Assembly: GCF_001423765.1 (NCBI RefSeq)
Contig: NZ_LMPG01000011.1
Span: 62,001 to 126,000, forward strand
Origin: Sphingomonas sp. Leaf343
GTDB lineage: Bacteria; Pseudomonadota; Alphaproteobacteria; Sphingomonadales; Sphingomonadaceae
Length of the DNA: 64,000 bases
Direction: 5' to 3'
Shown here: positions 23,034-31,359 of the stretch, piece after piece
How positions within the stretch are numbered: position 1 is the first letter of the stretch
Layout of the letters: every line of letters starts with the position of its first letter
Notes under the pieces: generated by a model
Databases searched by the model: none
What the model saw: only the letters and a program-made list of their open reading frames with translations
Told to the model about the DNA's origin: nothing
Translations under genes and position numbers: made by a program

Positions 23034-24473
23034 ATGAGCTTTGCCGATCTCGGCCTGTCCCCCGAACTTCTCAAGGCCGTCAACGACGCCGGCTATGATA
23101 CGCCGACGCCGATCCAGGCGCAGGCGATCCCGCCCGTGCTGATGATGCGCGACATCATCGGCATCGCCCAGACGGGCACCGGCAAGACCGCGTCGTTCGT
23201 GCTGCCGATGATCGACATCCTGGCCCAGGGGCGCAGCCGCGCCCGCATGCCGCGCAGCCTGATCCTGGAGCCGACGCGCGAACTCGCCGCGCAGGTGGCG
23301 GAGAACTTCGAGAAATACGGTGCCAACCACAAGCTGTCGATGGCGCTGCTGATCGGCGGCGTGTCGATGGGCGACCAGATCAAGGCACTGGAGAAGGGCG
23401 TCGACGTCCTGATCGCGACGCCGGGCCGGCTGATGGACCTGTTCGGACGCGGCAATATCCTGCTGACCGGCTGCTCGCTGCTCGTCATCGACGAAGCGGA
23501 CCGGATGCTCGACATGGGATTCATCCCGGATATCGAGGAAATCTGCACCAAGCTGCCCAAGCAGCGGCAGACGCTGCTGTTTTCGGCGACGATGCCCGCA
23601 CCGATCAAGAAGCTGGCGGACAGGTTCCTCGACAATCCCAAGCGGATCGAGGTCGCGCGGCCCGCATCGACCAACATCAACATCACCCAGTGGCTTGTGC
23701 CGGTGAAGTCGGCCGACAAGCGCGAGCGCCTGCGCCGCCTGCTCGCCCAGCCGGAAGTGACGAACGCGATCGTGTTCTGCAACCGCAAGACGACCGTGCG
23801 TGAACTCAACAAGGTGCTGAAGCAGGGCGGCTTCAAGTCGGGCGAGATCCACGGCGACATGGAACAGCCGCAACGGCTGGCCGAACTGGAGCTGTTCAAG
23901 CGCGGCGACGTGACTATCCTCGTCGCCTCGGATGTCGCGGCGCGCGGGCTGGACATCAAGGGCGTCAGCACCGTCTTCAACTATGATGCGCCGTGGCACC
24001 CCGACGACTATGTGCATCGCATTGGCCGCACCGGCCGGGCGGGCGCGACGGGCACTGCCTACACCTTCGCTGCGCCGGACGATGCCGAGAATATCGAGAA
24101 CATCGAAAAGCTGACCGGCCAGAAGATTCCCCGGCTGGCGGAGGACACGAAGCCCGCTGCCGAACCGCAGGCGGACGTGCCGGCAGAACGCCCGCGCCGC
24201 GGGCGTCGGCCGGAGCGGGTCGAGAGCCCCGCGCCGGTGCAGGACGCCGTGGCCGAGCGCCCGGCTGCCCCGCCGCAACGCGATGCCCGGCAGGAGCCGG
24301 CCCGTGCGCCGGAACACGCGCCTCGCCGCGAACGTCAGGACGATCGCTACGCCGAGCGGAACGACCAGCGTCGTGACCGATATCGGCGCGACGAGCGCGA
24401 CGATGGCCCGGATGACGGCTGGAACGGCCCGATCCCGGAGTTTTTGAAGGTCGCGCTCGTCATCCAACCGTGA
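23034..24473 (+). CDS. DEAD-box RNA helicase, RhlE-like
   Basis: 479 residues from ATG 23,034 (MSFADLGLSPELLKAV); the open frame back to 22,956 has no ribosome site. The Q motif is GYDTPTPIQAQAI, then AQTGTGKT (motif I), PTRELAAQV, DEAD written as DEADRML, SAT, and HRIGRTGRAG (motif VI). From about residue 395 the tail is a low-complexity arginine, proline and glutamate-rich extension that should bind RNA non-specifically. Such helicases help ribosome assembly and cold growth. No neighbouring gene on the same strand suggests a specific operon. Confidence 0.9.
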   Translation: MSFADLGLSPELLKAVNDAGYDTPTPIQAQAIPPVLMMRDIIGIAQTGTGKTASFVLPMIDILAQGRSRARMPRSLILEPTRELAAQVAENFEKYGANHKLSMALLIGGVSMGDQIKALEKGVDVLIATPGRLMDLFGRGNILLTGCSLLVIDEADRMLDMGFIPDIEEICTKLPKQRQTLLFSATMPAPIKKLADRFLDNPKRIEVARPASTNINITQWLVPVKSADKRERLRRLLAQPEVTNAIVFCNRKTTVRELNKVLKQGGFKSGEIHGDMEQPQRLAELELFKRGDVTILVASDVAARGLDIKGVSTVFNYDAPWHPDDYVHRIGRTGRAGATGTAYTFAAPDDAENIENIEKLTGQKIPRLAEDTKPAAEPQADVPAERPRRGRRPERVESPAPVQDAVAERPAAPPQRDARQEPARAPEHAPRRERQDDRYAERNDQRRDRYRRDERDDGPDDGWNGPIPEFLKVALVIQP

Positions 24474-24493
24474 TCGTCGCACGTAACTAAACT

Positions 24494-24706
24494 ATGTTCG
24501 AGCTGACCGCACCGGAACCGGAGGATGTCGCGTCGCCGTGCGTCAGCACCTGCGCGCTCGATCCGGTGACGGGCTGGTGCCTGGGGTGCGGGCGCTCGAT
24601 CAGCGAGATTACGGGATGGGGCACGCGCGCGGCGTCCGAACGCCGCGCGATCCGGGCGGAACTGCCGGCGCGCATGGCGGCGCTGGAACGGTCGGGACGG
24701 CGCTGA
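24494..24706 (+). CDS. DUF1289 protein
   Basis: 70 residues. Cysteines in SPCVSTCALDPVTGWCLGCGR form the C-x3-C-x8-C-x2-C pattern of DUF1289, followed by EITGWG. The arrangement suggests a metal or Fe-S site. The function of the family is unknown. It starts 21 bases after the helicase and probably shares its transcript, while its stop is three bases from the convergent glutathione S-transferase. Confidence 0.85.
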   Translation: MFELTAPEPEDVASPCVSTCALDPVTGWCLGCGRSISEITGWGTRAASERRAIRAELPARMAALERSGRR

Positions 24707-24709
24707 TCG

Positions 24710-25318
24710 TCAGGCGGCGGCCGCCTGTTCGTCCAGTTGCTGCGCACGTTGATAGGCGGGGCGTGCGGTAAGACCCGACAGATAGGTTTCGAACGCATCC
24801 CGCTTCGGCAACGTCCCGAACGCCAGCCCCCATGCGATATGACTGCCGACATAGACATCCGCCGCGGAGAAACGATCGCCGGCGATGAAGTGCCTGCCCT
24901 GCACGGCCTCATCCAGCGCATCGACGGTGGCGTCGTAGCTGCCATAGCCTACCATCCGGCCCTGTTCGGCCGTGACCTCGATCTTGCGGACATGATCGAT
25001 CACTGCCTGTTCGACCGGACCTGCGGCAAAGAACAGCCAGCGATAATAGTCGGCACGGTCGCTGGGCGGCGGTGCCAGCCCGGCGTCCGGAAACGCATCC
25101 GCCAGATACGCGCAGATTGCCGCACATTCCGTGACGACACGGCCGTCGTGGACGATCGCCGGCACCTTCGCCATCAGGTTGATCGCGCGATATTCCGCCG
25201 CCTTCATGCTGTCCGCATAACCCAGCACCACCGTCTCGTACGGTGCGCCGACCTCCTCCAGCATCCACCGGGCGATGCGGCCACGCGATTGCGGGTTGGT
25301 GTAGAAGACAAGGCTCAC
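24710..25318 (-). CDS. Glutathione S-transferase
   Basis: 202 residues from GTG 25,318, eight bases after AGGA; the longer open frame is not GST-like. The thioredoxin-fold domain (1-80) has SLVFYTNPQSRGRIARWML and KVPAIVHDGRVVTECAAICAYL with the glutathione-binding P and E/S positions. The C-terminal helical domain follows, with FSAADVYVGSHIAWGL. It is the second gene of a two-gene unit behind the dienelactone hydrolase (10-base gap), suggesting a shared detoxification role. The natural substrate is unknown. Confidence 0.85.
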   Translation of the reverse strand: MSLVFYTNPQSRGRIARWMLEEVGAPYETVVLGYADSMKAAEYRAINLMAKVPAIVHDGRVVTECAAICAYLADAFPDAGLAPPPSDRADYYRWLFFAAGPVEQAVIDHVRKIEVTAEQGRMVGYGSYDATVDALDEAVQGRHFIAGDRFSAADVYVGSHIAWGLAFGTLPKRDAFETYLSGLTARPAYQRAQQLDEQAAAA

Positions 25319-25328
25319 CGCGGGTTCC

Positions 25329-26186
25329 TCAAAGCTGCTTCTTGAACAGGGCGAGCTGGCGCGACCATGCCCGTTCCGCCTGCGGCTGATTGTAGGCGCG
25401 GCTGTCTGGCGGACACCAGCCGTGGTTCGCGCCTTCGTAAACCTCGATCTCGGCCGGGATTTTCGCGGCGGCGAACGCCTGCCGAAGTCTGGTCTTGTCG
25501 TCGGGTGACCGCGCGTCGTCATTGGCGGCGATGGCGATCAGATAACCGCCCTTCAGCGTCGGGACGAGCTTGTCCGGGCTGTCCGCCGCATCGCCGACCA
25601 GTGCCGCGCCGTGGAAGGACGCCCCCGCCTTCACGCGATCGGGACGCGCGGCGGCGGTCCGCATCATCATCGGGCCGCCCATGCAGTAGCCGGTGACAGC
25701 GAGACCGCGGCGTGTGTCGACCTGCTTCTGCGTATCCAGCCACGCAACGAACGCCTTGCCGTCGTCCGTGACGGCTTCCGGCGTCAGCGCCGTCCGCCAC
25801 GGCATGATCCGGTCGCGGACGGCGGGCTGATCGAAACTCTCGCCCGGCTTCAGGAACGGCGCTTTGACCGAGCGGTAGAACTGGTTGACGACCAGCACCG
25901 CATAGCCGGATTCGGCCAGCCGTCGCGCCATCTGCTCGAATGCCGGCCGCAGCCCCATGATGTCGGGCCAGATCAGCACGGCGGGATGGCGGCCGGTGGC
26001 GGGCGCGACGAAATAGGCGTCGGCGGTGCCGTCCGGCGTCCTGATCGTCACCGCGCGGCCTGCGACGGGCACGGCGCCGGCAGGGCTGGGCAGCAGCGCG
26101 ATCAGACTCGCCGCGCCCATGCCGATGCCGAAGTCCCGGCGGGTGGGGCCACGGTCGTTGTCGTCCGCGGTATGGTTGTCGCACAT
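25329..26186 (-). CDS. Dienelactone hydrolase family protein, Tat-exported
   Basis: 285 residues. The N-terminus carries a twin-arginine signal (TRRDFGIGMGAASLIALL), so export to the periplasm is expected. The alpha/beta-hydrolase core has AVLIWPDIMGLRPAFEQMA, the nucleophile cysteine in VTGYCMGGPMM, an aspartate near AANDDARSP and histidine in GANHGWCPP. The Cys-His-Asp triad is the signature of dienelactone hydrolases, which open lactone rings in aromatic degradation. Periplasmic members are usually broad esterases. It is co-transcribed with the GST downstream. Confidence 0.85.
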   Translation of the reverse strand: MCDNHTADDNDRGPTRRDFGIGMGAASLIALLPSPAGAVPVAGRAVTIRTPDGTADAYFVAPATGRHPAVLIWPDIMGLRPAFEQMARRLAESGYAVLVVNQFYRSVKAPFLKPGESFDQPAVRDRIMPWRTALTPEAVTDDGKAFVAWLDTQKQVDTRRGLAVTGYCMGGPMMMRTAAARPDRVKAGASFHGAALVGDAADSPDKLVPTLKGGYLIAIAANDDARSPDDKTRLRQAFAAAKIPAEIEVYEGANHGWCPPDSRAYNQPQAERAWSRQLALFKKQL

Positions 26187-26265
26187 GGTCAGCGTCCCCT
26201 CGTCGACCCGCAGCTTAGGCGGAAAACGGGGGGACGCAACCAGTTGAGATCAAGGGCGGCTGGAA

Positions 26266-26952
26266 TCAGCGGCGGAACGGATCGTCGAACAGCGCACGTG
26301 CCTGCGACGCGGGATCGTCGCCGTGCAGCACCGCATCGGCGTCGCGCGCCTGCTGCTCGCGCTCTGCATGCAACTGCGCGATCAGCGCCTCGCGATCGCC
26401 CTCCAGACGGCTGTCGGTCGGCTGCGCATCCTCCGGGCTGCCCTTGGCGGCCTTCGCCACCGCGGCATCGAGTTCGCGCTGCGTCGTCAGGCCCAGCGTC
26501 ACCGGGTCCTTCGGCGTGATGTTGGCGATGTTCCAGTGGCTGCGGTCGCGGATCGCGGCGATCGTGGTACGCGTCGTGCCGATCAGGTTGCCGATCGCAC
26601 CGTCGCTGATTTCCGGATGATTCCGGATGATCCACGAAATGCCGTCCGGCTTGTCCTGACGCTTCGACACAGGCGTATAGCGCGGGCCCTTGGTCCGGCG
26701 GACCTGCTCCGGTCCCTTGGTCATCTTCAGGCGATAATCGGGATCGGCCTGACCCTTGTCGATCTCGTCCTGGCTCAGTTCGTGCGCGCGCACCGGATCG
26801 CGGCCGGTCAGCTTGGTCGCGGCGGTGTCGTCGGCGATCGCCTGCACCTCCAGGATGTGGAGACCGCAGAAATCCGCGATCTGCTCGAACGAGAGCGCGG
26901 TGTTGTCGACCAGCCATGAAGCGGTCGCGTGGGGCATGAGCGGCTGGGCCAC
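26266..26952 (-). CDS. trcR: Cell-cycle transcriptional regulator TrcR (DUF1013)
   Basis: 228 residues; the start is GTG 26,952 or ATG 26,937. Conserved DUF1013 blocks are WLVDNTALSFEQIADFCGLH, EVQAIADDTAATKLTGRDPV, DPDYRLKMTKGPEQ, DGISWIIRNHPEISDGAIG (helix-turn-helix), and TTIAAIRDRSHWNI. TrcR is found across alphaproteobacteria and in Caulobacter binds many promoters with RNA polymerase. It is a single gene, with a 107-base gap to the next. The glutamine- and aspartate-rich C-terminus is variable in the family. Confidence 0.85.
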   Translation of the reverse strand: MAQPLMPHATASWLVDNTALSFEQIADFCGLHILEVQAIADDTAATKLTGRDPVRAHELSQDEIDKGQADPDYRLKMTKGPEQVRRTKGPRYTPVSKRQDKPDGISWIIRNHPEISDGAIGNLIGTTRTTIAAIRDRSHWNIANITPKDPVTLGLTTQRELDAAVAKAAKGSPEDAQPTDSRLEGDREALIAQLHAEREQQARDADAVLHGDDPASQARALFDDPFRR

Positions 26953-27059
26953 GGGCGGAAACTCCGTCTAAAACAGAAAGGGCCGCCCCTTCCCGGAGCG
27001 GCCGCACATTGCCTCCGATGTAGAACGCCAGCGCCCCGAGGGCAACCCGGCGCGGGGAT

Positions 27060-28097
27060 TCAGGCCGCGAGGGGCACAAGTGCCGGAGCGGCGGCCCGAA
27101 CAGGAGCGAGCGCACCGACGAACTGGCGCGCGCTGGCGGCCCAGCTGAACCGCCCGGCATAGGCCGCGCACATGATCCGGTCCCGAGTCAGCGCCGCCGC
27201 GATCGCCGCGTCCAGATCCTCGTCCATCGCGCCGACGCGGTCGTCCAGCACGTCCATGGGTCCCGCCACCGGATAGGCGGCGACCGGCGTGCCGCACGCC
27301 AGCGCCTCGACCATCACCAGCCCGAACGTGTCCGTCCGGCTGGGGAACACCAGCACGTCGGCGCTGCGATACGACGCCGCCAGTTCGGCACCCGTGCGGG
27401 AGCCGAGGAACAGTACGCCGGGAAACTCGCGCTCCAGCTTCGCGCGCGCCGGACCGTCTCCGACGACGACCTTGGTGCCGGGATGGTCACAGGCAAGGAA
27501 GGCGGGCAGGTTCTTCTCGACGGCCACGCGACCGACATAGAGCAGCACGGGGCCAGCCAGCCCGGTCATCGCCGGATCGCGCGCGCCGTCGCTGCCGAAG
27601 GTCGCGAAATCGACGCCCCGGCCCCACGCCCGCACACGGTCGATCCCGCGATCGACCAACGTCGCCTCGACCGTCGGCGTCGACGCCAGCACGGCGTGCG
27701 ACGCGCCGTGGAACCAGCGGATGTAGCGCCACATCCAGGATGGATCGACGCCGGTCCGCGCGGCGACGTAATCCGGGAACTGCGTGTGAAAGGCGGTGGT
27801 GAAGGACAGGTCGCTGGCCACGCACCACGCGCGGGCGGCGATGCCGAGCGGGCCTTCGGTCGCGATGTGGATAGCGTCAGGTGCGAACTCGTCCAGCAGG
27901 CGGCCGACCGACTTCTTCCCGGCCAGCGCCAGACGGATGTCGGGATAGGTCGGGCAGGGAAAATTGCGGAAGCGGTCGGGGGAGACGACCATCACCTCAT
28001 GCCCGGTCGCGGCCAGTTCGCGCGTCAGCGCCTCCAGCGTGCGGACGACGCCGTTGACCTGCGGACTCCAGGCGTCGGTGACGATGGCGATGCGCAT
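27060..28097 (-). CDS. Glycosyltransferase family 4 (GT-B fold)
   Basis: 345 residues from ATG 28,097 with GAGGAA eight bases upstream. The N-terminal domain reads RIAIVTDAWSPQVNGVVRTL. The C-terminal nucleotide-sugar domain has LLYVGRVAVEKN, VVVGDGPARAKLE, FLGSRTGAELAASY and FPSRTDTFGLVMVEALACG, with E-x7-E in the last block. It resembles MgtA/SqdX-type transferases that glycosylate diacylglycerol or similar lipids. It follows, with a 12-base gap, a LpxH-like phosphatase; that pair recurs in sphingomonads and suggests work on an envelope glycolipid. The sugar and acceptor are unknown. Confidence 0.85.
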   Translation of the reverse strand: MRIAIVTDAWSPQVNGVVRTLEALTRELAATGHEVMVVSPDRFRNFPCPTYPDIRLALAGKKSVGRLLDEFAPDAIHIATEGPLGIAARAWCVASDLSFTTAFHTQFPDYVAARTGVDPSWMWRYIRWFHGASHAVLASTPTVEATLVDRGIDRVRAWGRGVDFATFGSDGARDPAMTGLAGPVLLYVGRVAVEKNLPAFLACDHPGTKVVVGDGPARAKLEREFPGVLFLGSRTGAELAASYRSADVLVFPSRTDTFGLVMVEALACGTPVAAYPVAGPMDVLDDRVGAMDEDLDAAIAAALTRDRIMCAAYAGRFSWAASARQFVGALAPVRAAAPALVPLAA

Positions 28098-28108
28098 ACC
28101 GGTGTTCC

Positions 28109-28978
28109 TCATGCTGCTGCGGCCAGCGCGACGATCGTCGCGGTGCGGGCGCGCTGGGCCATCTCGTCGGCCCAGCGCAGGATCTCCATCGTGCCGTCGA
28201 AATGCTCGACGAGCGCGGTGCAGCTTTCGACCCAGTCGCCGTCGTTGTAATAGGCGACACCCTCGATCTCGCGCTGCTCGGCGGTGTGGATGTGGCCGCA
28301 CACGACCCCGTCGACGCCGCGCGTTCCCGCCGCATGCGCCACGACCTCCTCGAAGTCCGAGATGAAGGCGACGGCGTTCTTCACCTTCGCCTTGGCATGC
28401 TGCGACAGCGACCAATAGGGCATGCCCAGCCCGCGCCGGGCGAGATTGAACCAGCGGTTCACGCCCATCAGCACGGTGTAGGCGGCATCGCCGACATGCG
28501 CGAGCCAGCGGTGCGCCAGCGTGATCGCGTCGAACTCGTCGCCGTGGAGCACCAGCAGGCGGCGACCGTCGGCGGTGACGTGGATCGCCTGTCGCCGGAT
28601 CGCGATGCCGCCGAAATCGAGGCCGGTGAACTGGCGGAACACCTCGTCGTGGTTGCCGGGGATGTAGGTGACCTTGGTCCCGCGCTTCGCCCGTTTGAGC
28701 AGCCGCCAGACGACGTCGTTGTGCGCGGCGGGCCAGAAGAACCTCTTCTTCAGCCGCCAGCCGTCGATCATGTCGCCGACGAGGAACAGATGCTCGCTGT
28801 CGACATGATCGAGGAAGTCGATCAGCATCCCCGCGTTGCAGCCGCGCGTGCCGAGATGCACGTCGCTGATCCAGATCGTGCGGTAACGGCGTCGCTCCAC
28901 GACGCGTTCGGGCACGCTGGGCCGCGAATTGGCAAAGTCGGTCAGGTCGGTGATGTCTGACAAGGTCGCGGCAGTCAT
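28109..28978 (-). CDS. LpxH-like metallophosphoesterase
   Basis: 289 residues from ATG 28,978. Calcineurin-type motifs are present: WISDVHLGT, LVGDMIDGW, YIPGNHDEV, VLHGDEFD and VCGHIHTAE, giving the metal-binding D, H, N and H residues. These match UDP-2,3-diacylglucosamine diphosphatase-like enzymes. Sphingomonads make glycosphingolipids instead of typical LPS, so a non-lipid A substrate is possible. It lies immediately upstream of the glycosyltransferase in the same unit. Confidence 0.85.
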   Translation of the reverse strand: MTAATLSDITDLTDFANSRPSVPERVVERRRYRTIWISDVHLGTRGCNAGMLIDFLDHVDSEHLFLVGDMIDGWRLKKRFFWPAAHNDVVWRLLKRAKRGTKVTYIPGNHDEVFRQFTGLDFGGIAIRRQAIHVTADGRRLLVLHGDEFDAITLAHRWLAHVGDAAYTVLMGVNRWFNLARRGLGMPYWSLSQHAKAKVKNAVAFISDFEEVVAHAAGTRGVDGVVCGHIHTAEQREIEGVAYYNDGDWVESCTALVEHFDGTMEILRWADEMAQRARTATIVALAAAA

Positions 28979-29120
28979 GGCGTGGCCCCCGGTTGTCGCT
29001 CCATCGGCCATAGCGCCGCGATGTGACGCGGGTGTTCCCGTCCGGTGACGCCGGCGCGACGATGGCGTGACGGAACCGCGTCAACGCCGGGTCGACGGGA
29101 GCGGTACTAGATGGCCCCGG

Positions 29121-29765
29121 TCACTCCATCCCGGCCCGGATCGCCGCCGCCGCCACGAACGGCGCGCCCGCCACCAGCAACAGGCTGACCGCGCCGAGCA
29201 GCTTGAACGCGCCGCCGATGTCCGCCGCCGGATCGAGCGCGCCCGCCCCGAAGATCAGCAGCGGCACCGCCAGCGGCAGCATCACCAGCCCCGCCAGCGC
29301 CCCCGCGCCGCGAAACGACGCGGTCAGCGCGGCGGTGGCGACGGCCAGCGCGGCGAGCCCCGGCGTACCGATCGCAAGGCCGATCTCCACCCGCCTCAGC
29401 ATGTCGGTCGACAGGTCGAGCAAGCCTGCCGCGACCACCGCCGCCAGCATCAGCGGCGGCGCGAAGGCGATCCAGTGCGCGACGATCTTCGCCGCCGCCA
29501 TCGCCGCCATCGGCCGGCCGCGTACCGCGATCTGGTCGAGCACCCCCGATTCCAGGTCGGGCGCGACCAGCCGCTCGACCGGTAGCAGCGCCGCGAGCAA
29601 CGCCGCCGCCCACACGACACCGCCGCCGACCCGCGCCAGCAACGCCGCGTCCGGCCCGATCGCGAACGGGAACAGCGTCGCCACCAGCAGGAAGAATATG
29701 ACGACCAACGTCGCGCCGCCGCCTGTATAGCCGCGCCGGACATCGCGCAGGATCAGCGCGATCAT
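29121..29765 (-). CDS. ccmB: Haem exporter membrane subunit CcmB
   Basis: 214 residues from ATG 29,765, overlapping the ccmA stop. Six hydrophobic helices and the family signature LILRDVRRGYTGGGATL at the start, then LLPVERLVAPDLESGVLDQ, identify CcmB. It is the permease of the CcmAB ABC transporter that works with CcmC and CcmE in system I cytochrome c maturation. Other ccm genes are not in the window. Its stop is followed by a short gap before the phosphatase promoter region. Confidence 0.88.
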   Translation of the reverse strand: MIALILRDVRRGYTGGGATLVVIFFLLVATLFPFAIGPDAALLARVGGGVVWAAALLAALLPVERLVAPDLESGVLDQIAVRGRPMAAMAAAKIVAHWIAFAPPLMLAAVVAAGLLDLSTDMLRRVEIGLAIGTPGLAALAVATAALTASFRGAGALAGLVMLPLAVPLLIFGAGALDPAADIGGAFKLLGAVSLLLVAGAPFVAAAAIRAGME

Positions 29766-30418
29766 GCGCCACCCTCCAGCAACAGCCGCTGCGTCGCGGG
29801 CAGATGCAGCGGCAGGTGCGTCGCCACCACGGCGGAACCGCCGCGCTCGACATGCCGCTCCACCAGCACCTCCAGCCGCGCGACCGCCGCCGCATCGAGG
29901 CCGTTGGCGGGTTCGTCGAGCAGCCACAGCGCCGCGCCGCCGGCGACGACACGCGCGATCGCCGCGCGGCGACGCTGGCCCGTCGACAGCATCCGCACCG
30001 GCACCTCCGTCAGTGCGGCGAGATCGACATCGGCCAGCGCCTCCACCACGCGGCCGGCGGGATCGTCCGCCCCGTCGATCCGCGCCCAGAACATCAGCGC
30101 CTGCGCCAGCGTGCGGTCCGCGTCGAGCGCGCTCGCCTCCGCCATCAGGGCGATCCGGTCCGGCCGGACGACCCGTCCCCCGGCGGGCGGCAACAGTCCG
30201 GCACAGATCCGCAGCAGCGTCGATTTTCCGACGCCGTTGGGGCCGGTGACGAGCAGCGCGTCGCCCGCAGCGACCGCGAACGACAGATCGTCGAAGATCA
30301 ATCTTCCGCCGCGGCGTGCCGCCAGTTCCTCCACGACCAGTCCCGTCGCGGCCAATCCGGTCGTGGCCAATCCCGTACCAGCCGGCCCCGTGCCCGCCGG
30401 CCCTGCGGCAGGCGGCAT
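29762..30418 (-). CDS. ccmA: Haem exporter ATP-binding subunit CcmA
   Basis: 218 residues from ATG 30,418. Walker A is TGPNGVGKST, the signature is MLSTGQRRRAAIAR and Walker B is LWLLDEPANGL, all in CcmA context. CcmA powers release of holo-CcmE in cytochrome c maturation. The first 28 residues are an unusual Gly/Pro/Ala/Thr repeat (GPAGTGPAGTGLATTGLAATG) ahead of the normal start, encoded by near-repeats in the DNA. The true start could be further in. It overlaps both its neighbours by four bases, so the three genes form one operon. Confidence 0.87.
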   Translation of the reverse strand: MPPAAGPAGTGPAGTGLATTGLAATGLVVEELAARRGGRLIFDDLSFAVAAGDALLVTGPNGVGKSTLLRICAGLLPPAGGRVVRPDRIALMAEASALDADRTLAQALMFWARIDGADDPAGRVVEALADVDLAALTEVPVRMLSTGQRRRAAIARVVAGGAALWLLDEPANGLDAAAVARLEVLVERHVERGGSAVVATHLPLHLPATQRLLLEGGA

Positions 30419-30861
30419 CAGTCGTGGTCGCCGCCGGCATCGTCGCCGACGGCATCCTCCAGCGCATGCATATCGTCGTCGGACAGGCCGAAATGATGGC
30501 CGATCTCGTGGATCGTCACATGCGCGACGAGATCGTCCAGCCGCACGCCCGTCTCGACCCACTCGTCGAGGATTGCGCGCCGGTAGAGGTGGATGCGGTC
30601 GGGCAGCGCGCCCGATGCCAACGAGGATTTCTCCCCCACCGGCCGTCCGTGGTACAGGCCGGTCAGGTCCAGCGGATGCTCGATGCCAAGCGCCGCGAGC
30701 GTCTCCTCGTCGGCGAACTCCTCGACCAGCAGCACGACATCGCCCAGATGCGCGACGAACGCGGCGGGCAGGCGTGCGACCGTGGCGCGCGCGATCGCCT
30801 CGATCGCGGCGGCATCGGGCGCTTCTCCGATCGCGGCTTGCCGTTCCATGCCGACCGCCAT
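30418..30861 (-). CDS. Small zincin metallopeptidase (DUF1025-type)
   Basis: 147 residues. The zinc motif HEIGHHFGLSDDDM (H-E-x2-H with a downstream acidic residue) lies near residue 118. FADEETLAALG and LYHGRPV are further family landmarks. Proteins of this minimal family are cytosolic predicted metallopeptidases with unknown substrates. It is the first gene of a unit with ccmA and ccmB and is divergent from phhB. The last residues are Asp/Gly-rich and overlap the ccmA start. Confidence 0.8.
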   Translation of the reverse strand: MAVGMERQAAIGEAPDAAAIEAIARATVARLPAAFVAHLGDVVLLVEEFADEETLAALGIEHPLDLTGLYHGRPVGEKSSLASGALPDRIHLYRRAILDEWVETGVRLDDLVAHVTIHEIGHHFGLSDDDMHALEDAVGDDAGGDHD

Positions 30862-30896
30862 AGTCCCGGCCGCGGGATAGGAGCAAGGACAGGGTC

Positions 30897-31190
30897 ATGG
30901 TGGAAGCGCTGAGCGAGGCGGAACGGGCGGACGCGCTGGACGGCCTGCCCGAATGGGATTTCGACGAGGCGCGCGACGCGATCACGCGGTCGATCGTGTT
31001 CGCCGACTTCATCGAGGCGTTCGGCTTCATGACCCAGGTGGCGCTGATCGCCGAGCGGATGAACCATCATCCGGAATGGAGCAACGTGTACAACCGCGTC
31101 GACATCCTGCTGACGACGCACGACGCTGGCGGCATCAGCCCGCGCGACATCGACATGGCGACCGCCATCGACGCGATCGTGGAGGAGTAA
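30897..31190 (+). CDS. phhB: Pterin-4a-carbinolamine dehydratase
   Basis: 97 residues, the usual length. The active-site block is reached through [28 protein letters not shown], with the H-H-P-x-W motif of the family, and the end [14 protein letters not shown]. The enzyme regenerates tetrahydrobiopterin for phenylalanine hydroxylase; in bacteria it may also assist in molybdopterin or folate metabolism. No hydroxylase gene is adjacent. The start ATG 30,897 follows AGGAGCAAGGACAGGGTC. Confidence 0.9.
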   Translation: MVEALSEAERADALDGLPEWDFDEARDAITRSIVFADFIEAFGFMTQVALIAERMNHHPEWSNVYNRVDILLTTHDAGGISPRDIDMATAIDAIVEE

Positions 31191-31240
31191 GCGGGCTCGT
31201 GATCGGGACCGCGATCATGGGAAAGCGACGCGCGTAAGTT

Positions 31241-31357
31241 CCTCCCCGGAACGGGGAGGTGGCGCGCCGCAGGCGTGACGGAGGGGCAGCCACAAGCGAC
31301 GCCACCTGTGGCTGCCCCTCAACCGCTTTGCGGTCTCCCTCCCCGCTCCGGGGAGGA
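31241..31357. repeat. Triple-hairpin palindromic element between convergent genes
   Basis: Three inverted repeats in 117 bases: CCTCCCCG-GAA-CGGGGAGG (31,241-31,259), a perfect 14-base stem (31,281-31,294 with 31,307-31,320), and CCTCCCCG...CGGGGAGG (about 31,338-31,357). The outer two share arm sequence, so the whole resembles a small mobile repeat. It separates phhB (+) and the SDR gene (-) and may stop transcription from both sides. Confidence 0.75.
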
Positions 31358-31359
31358 TT

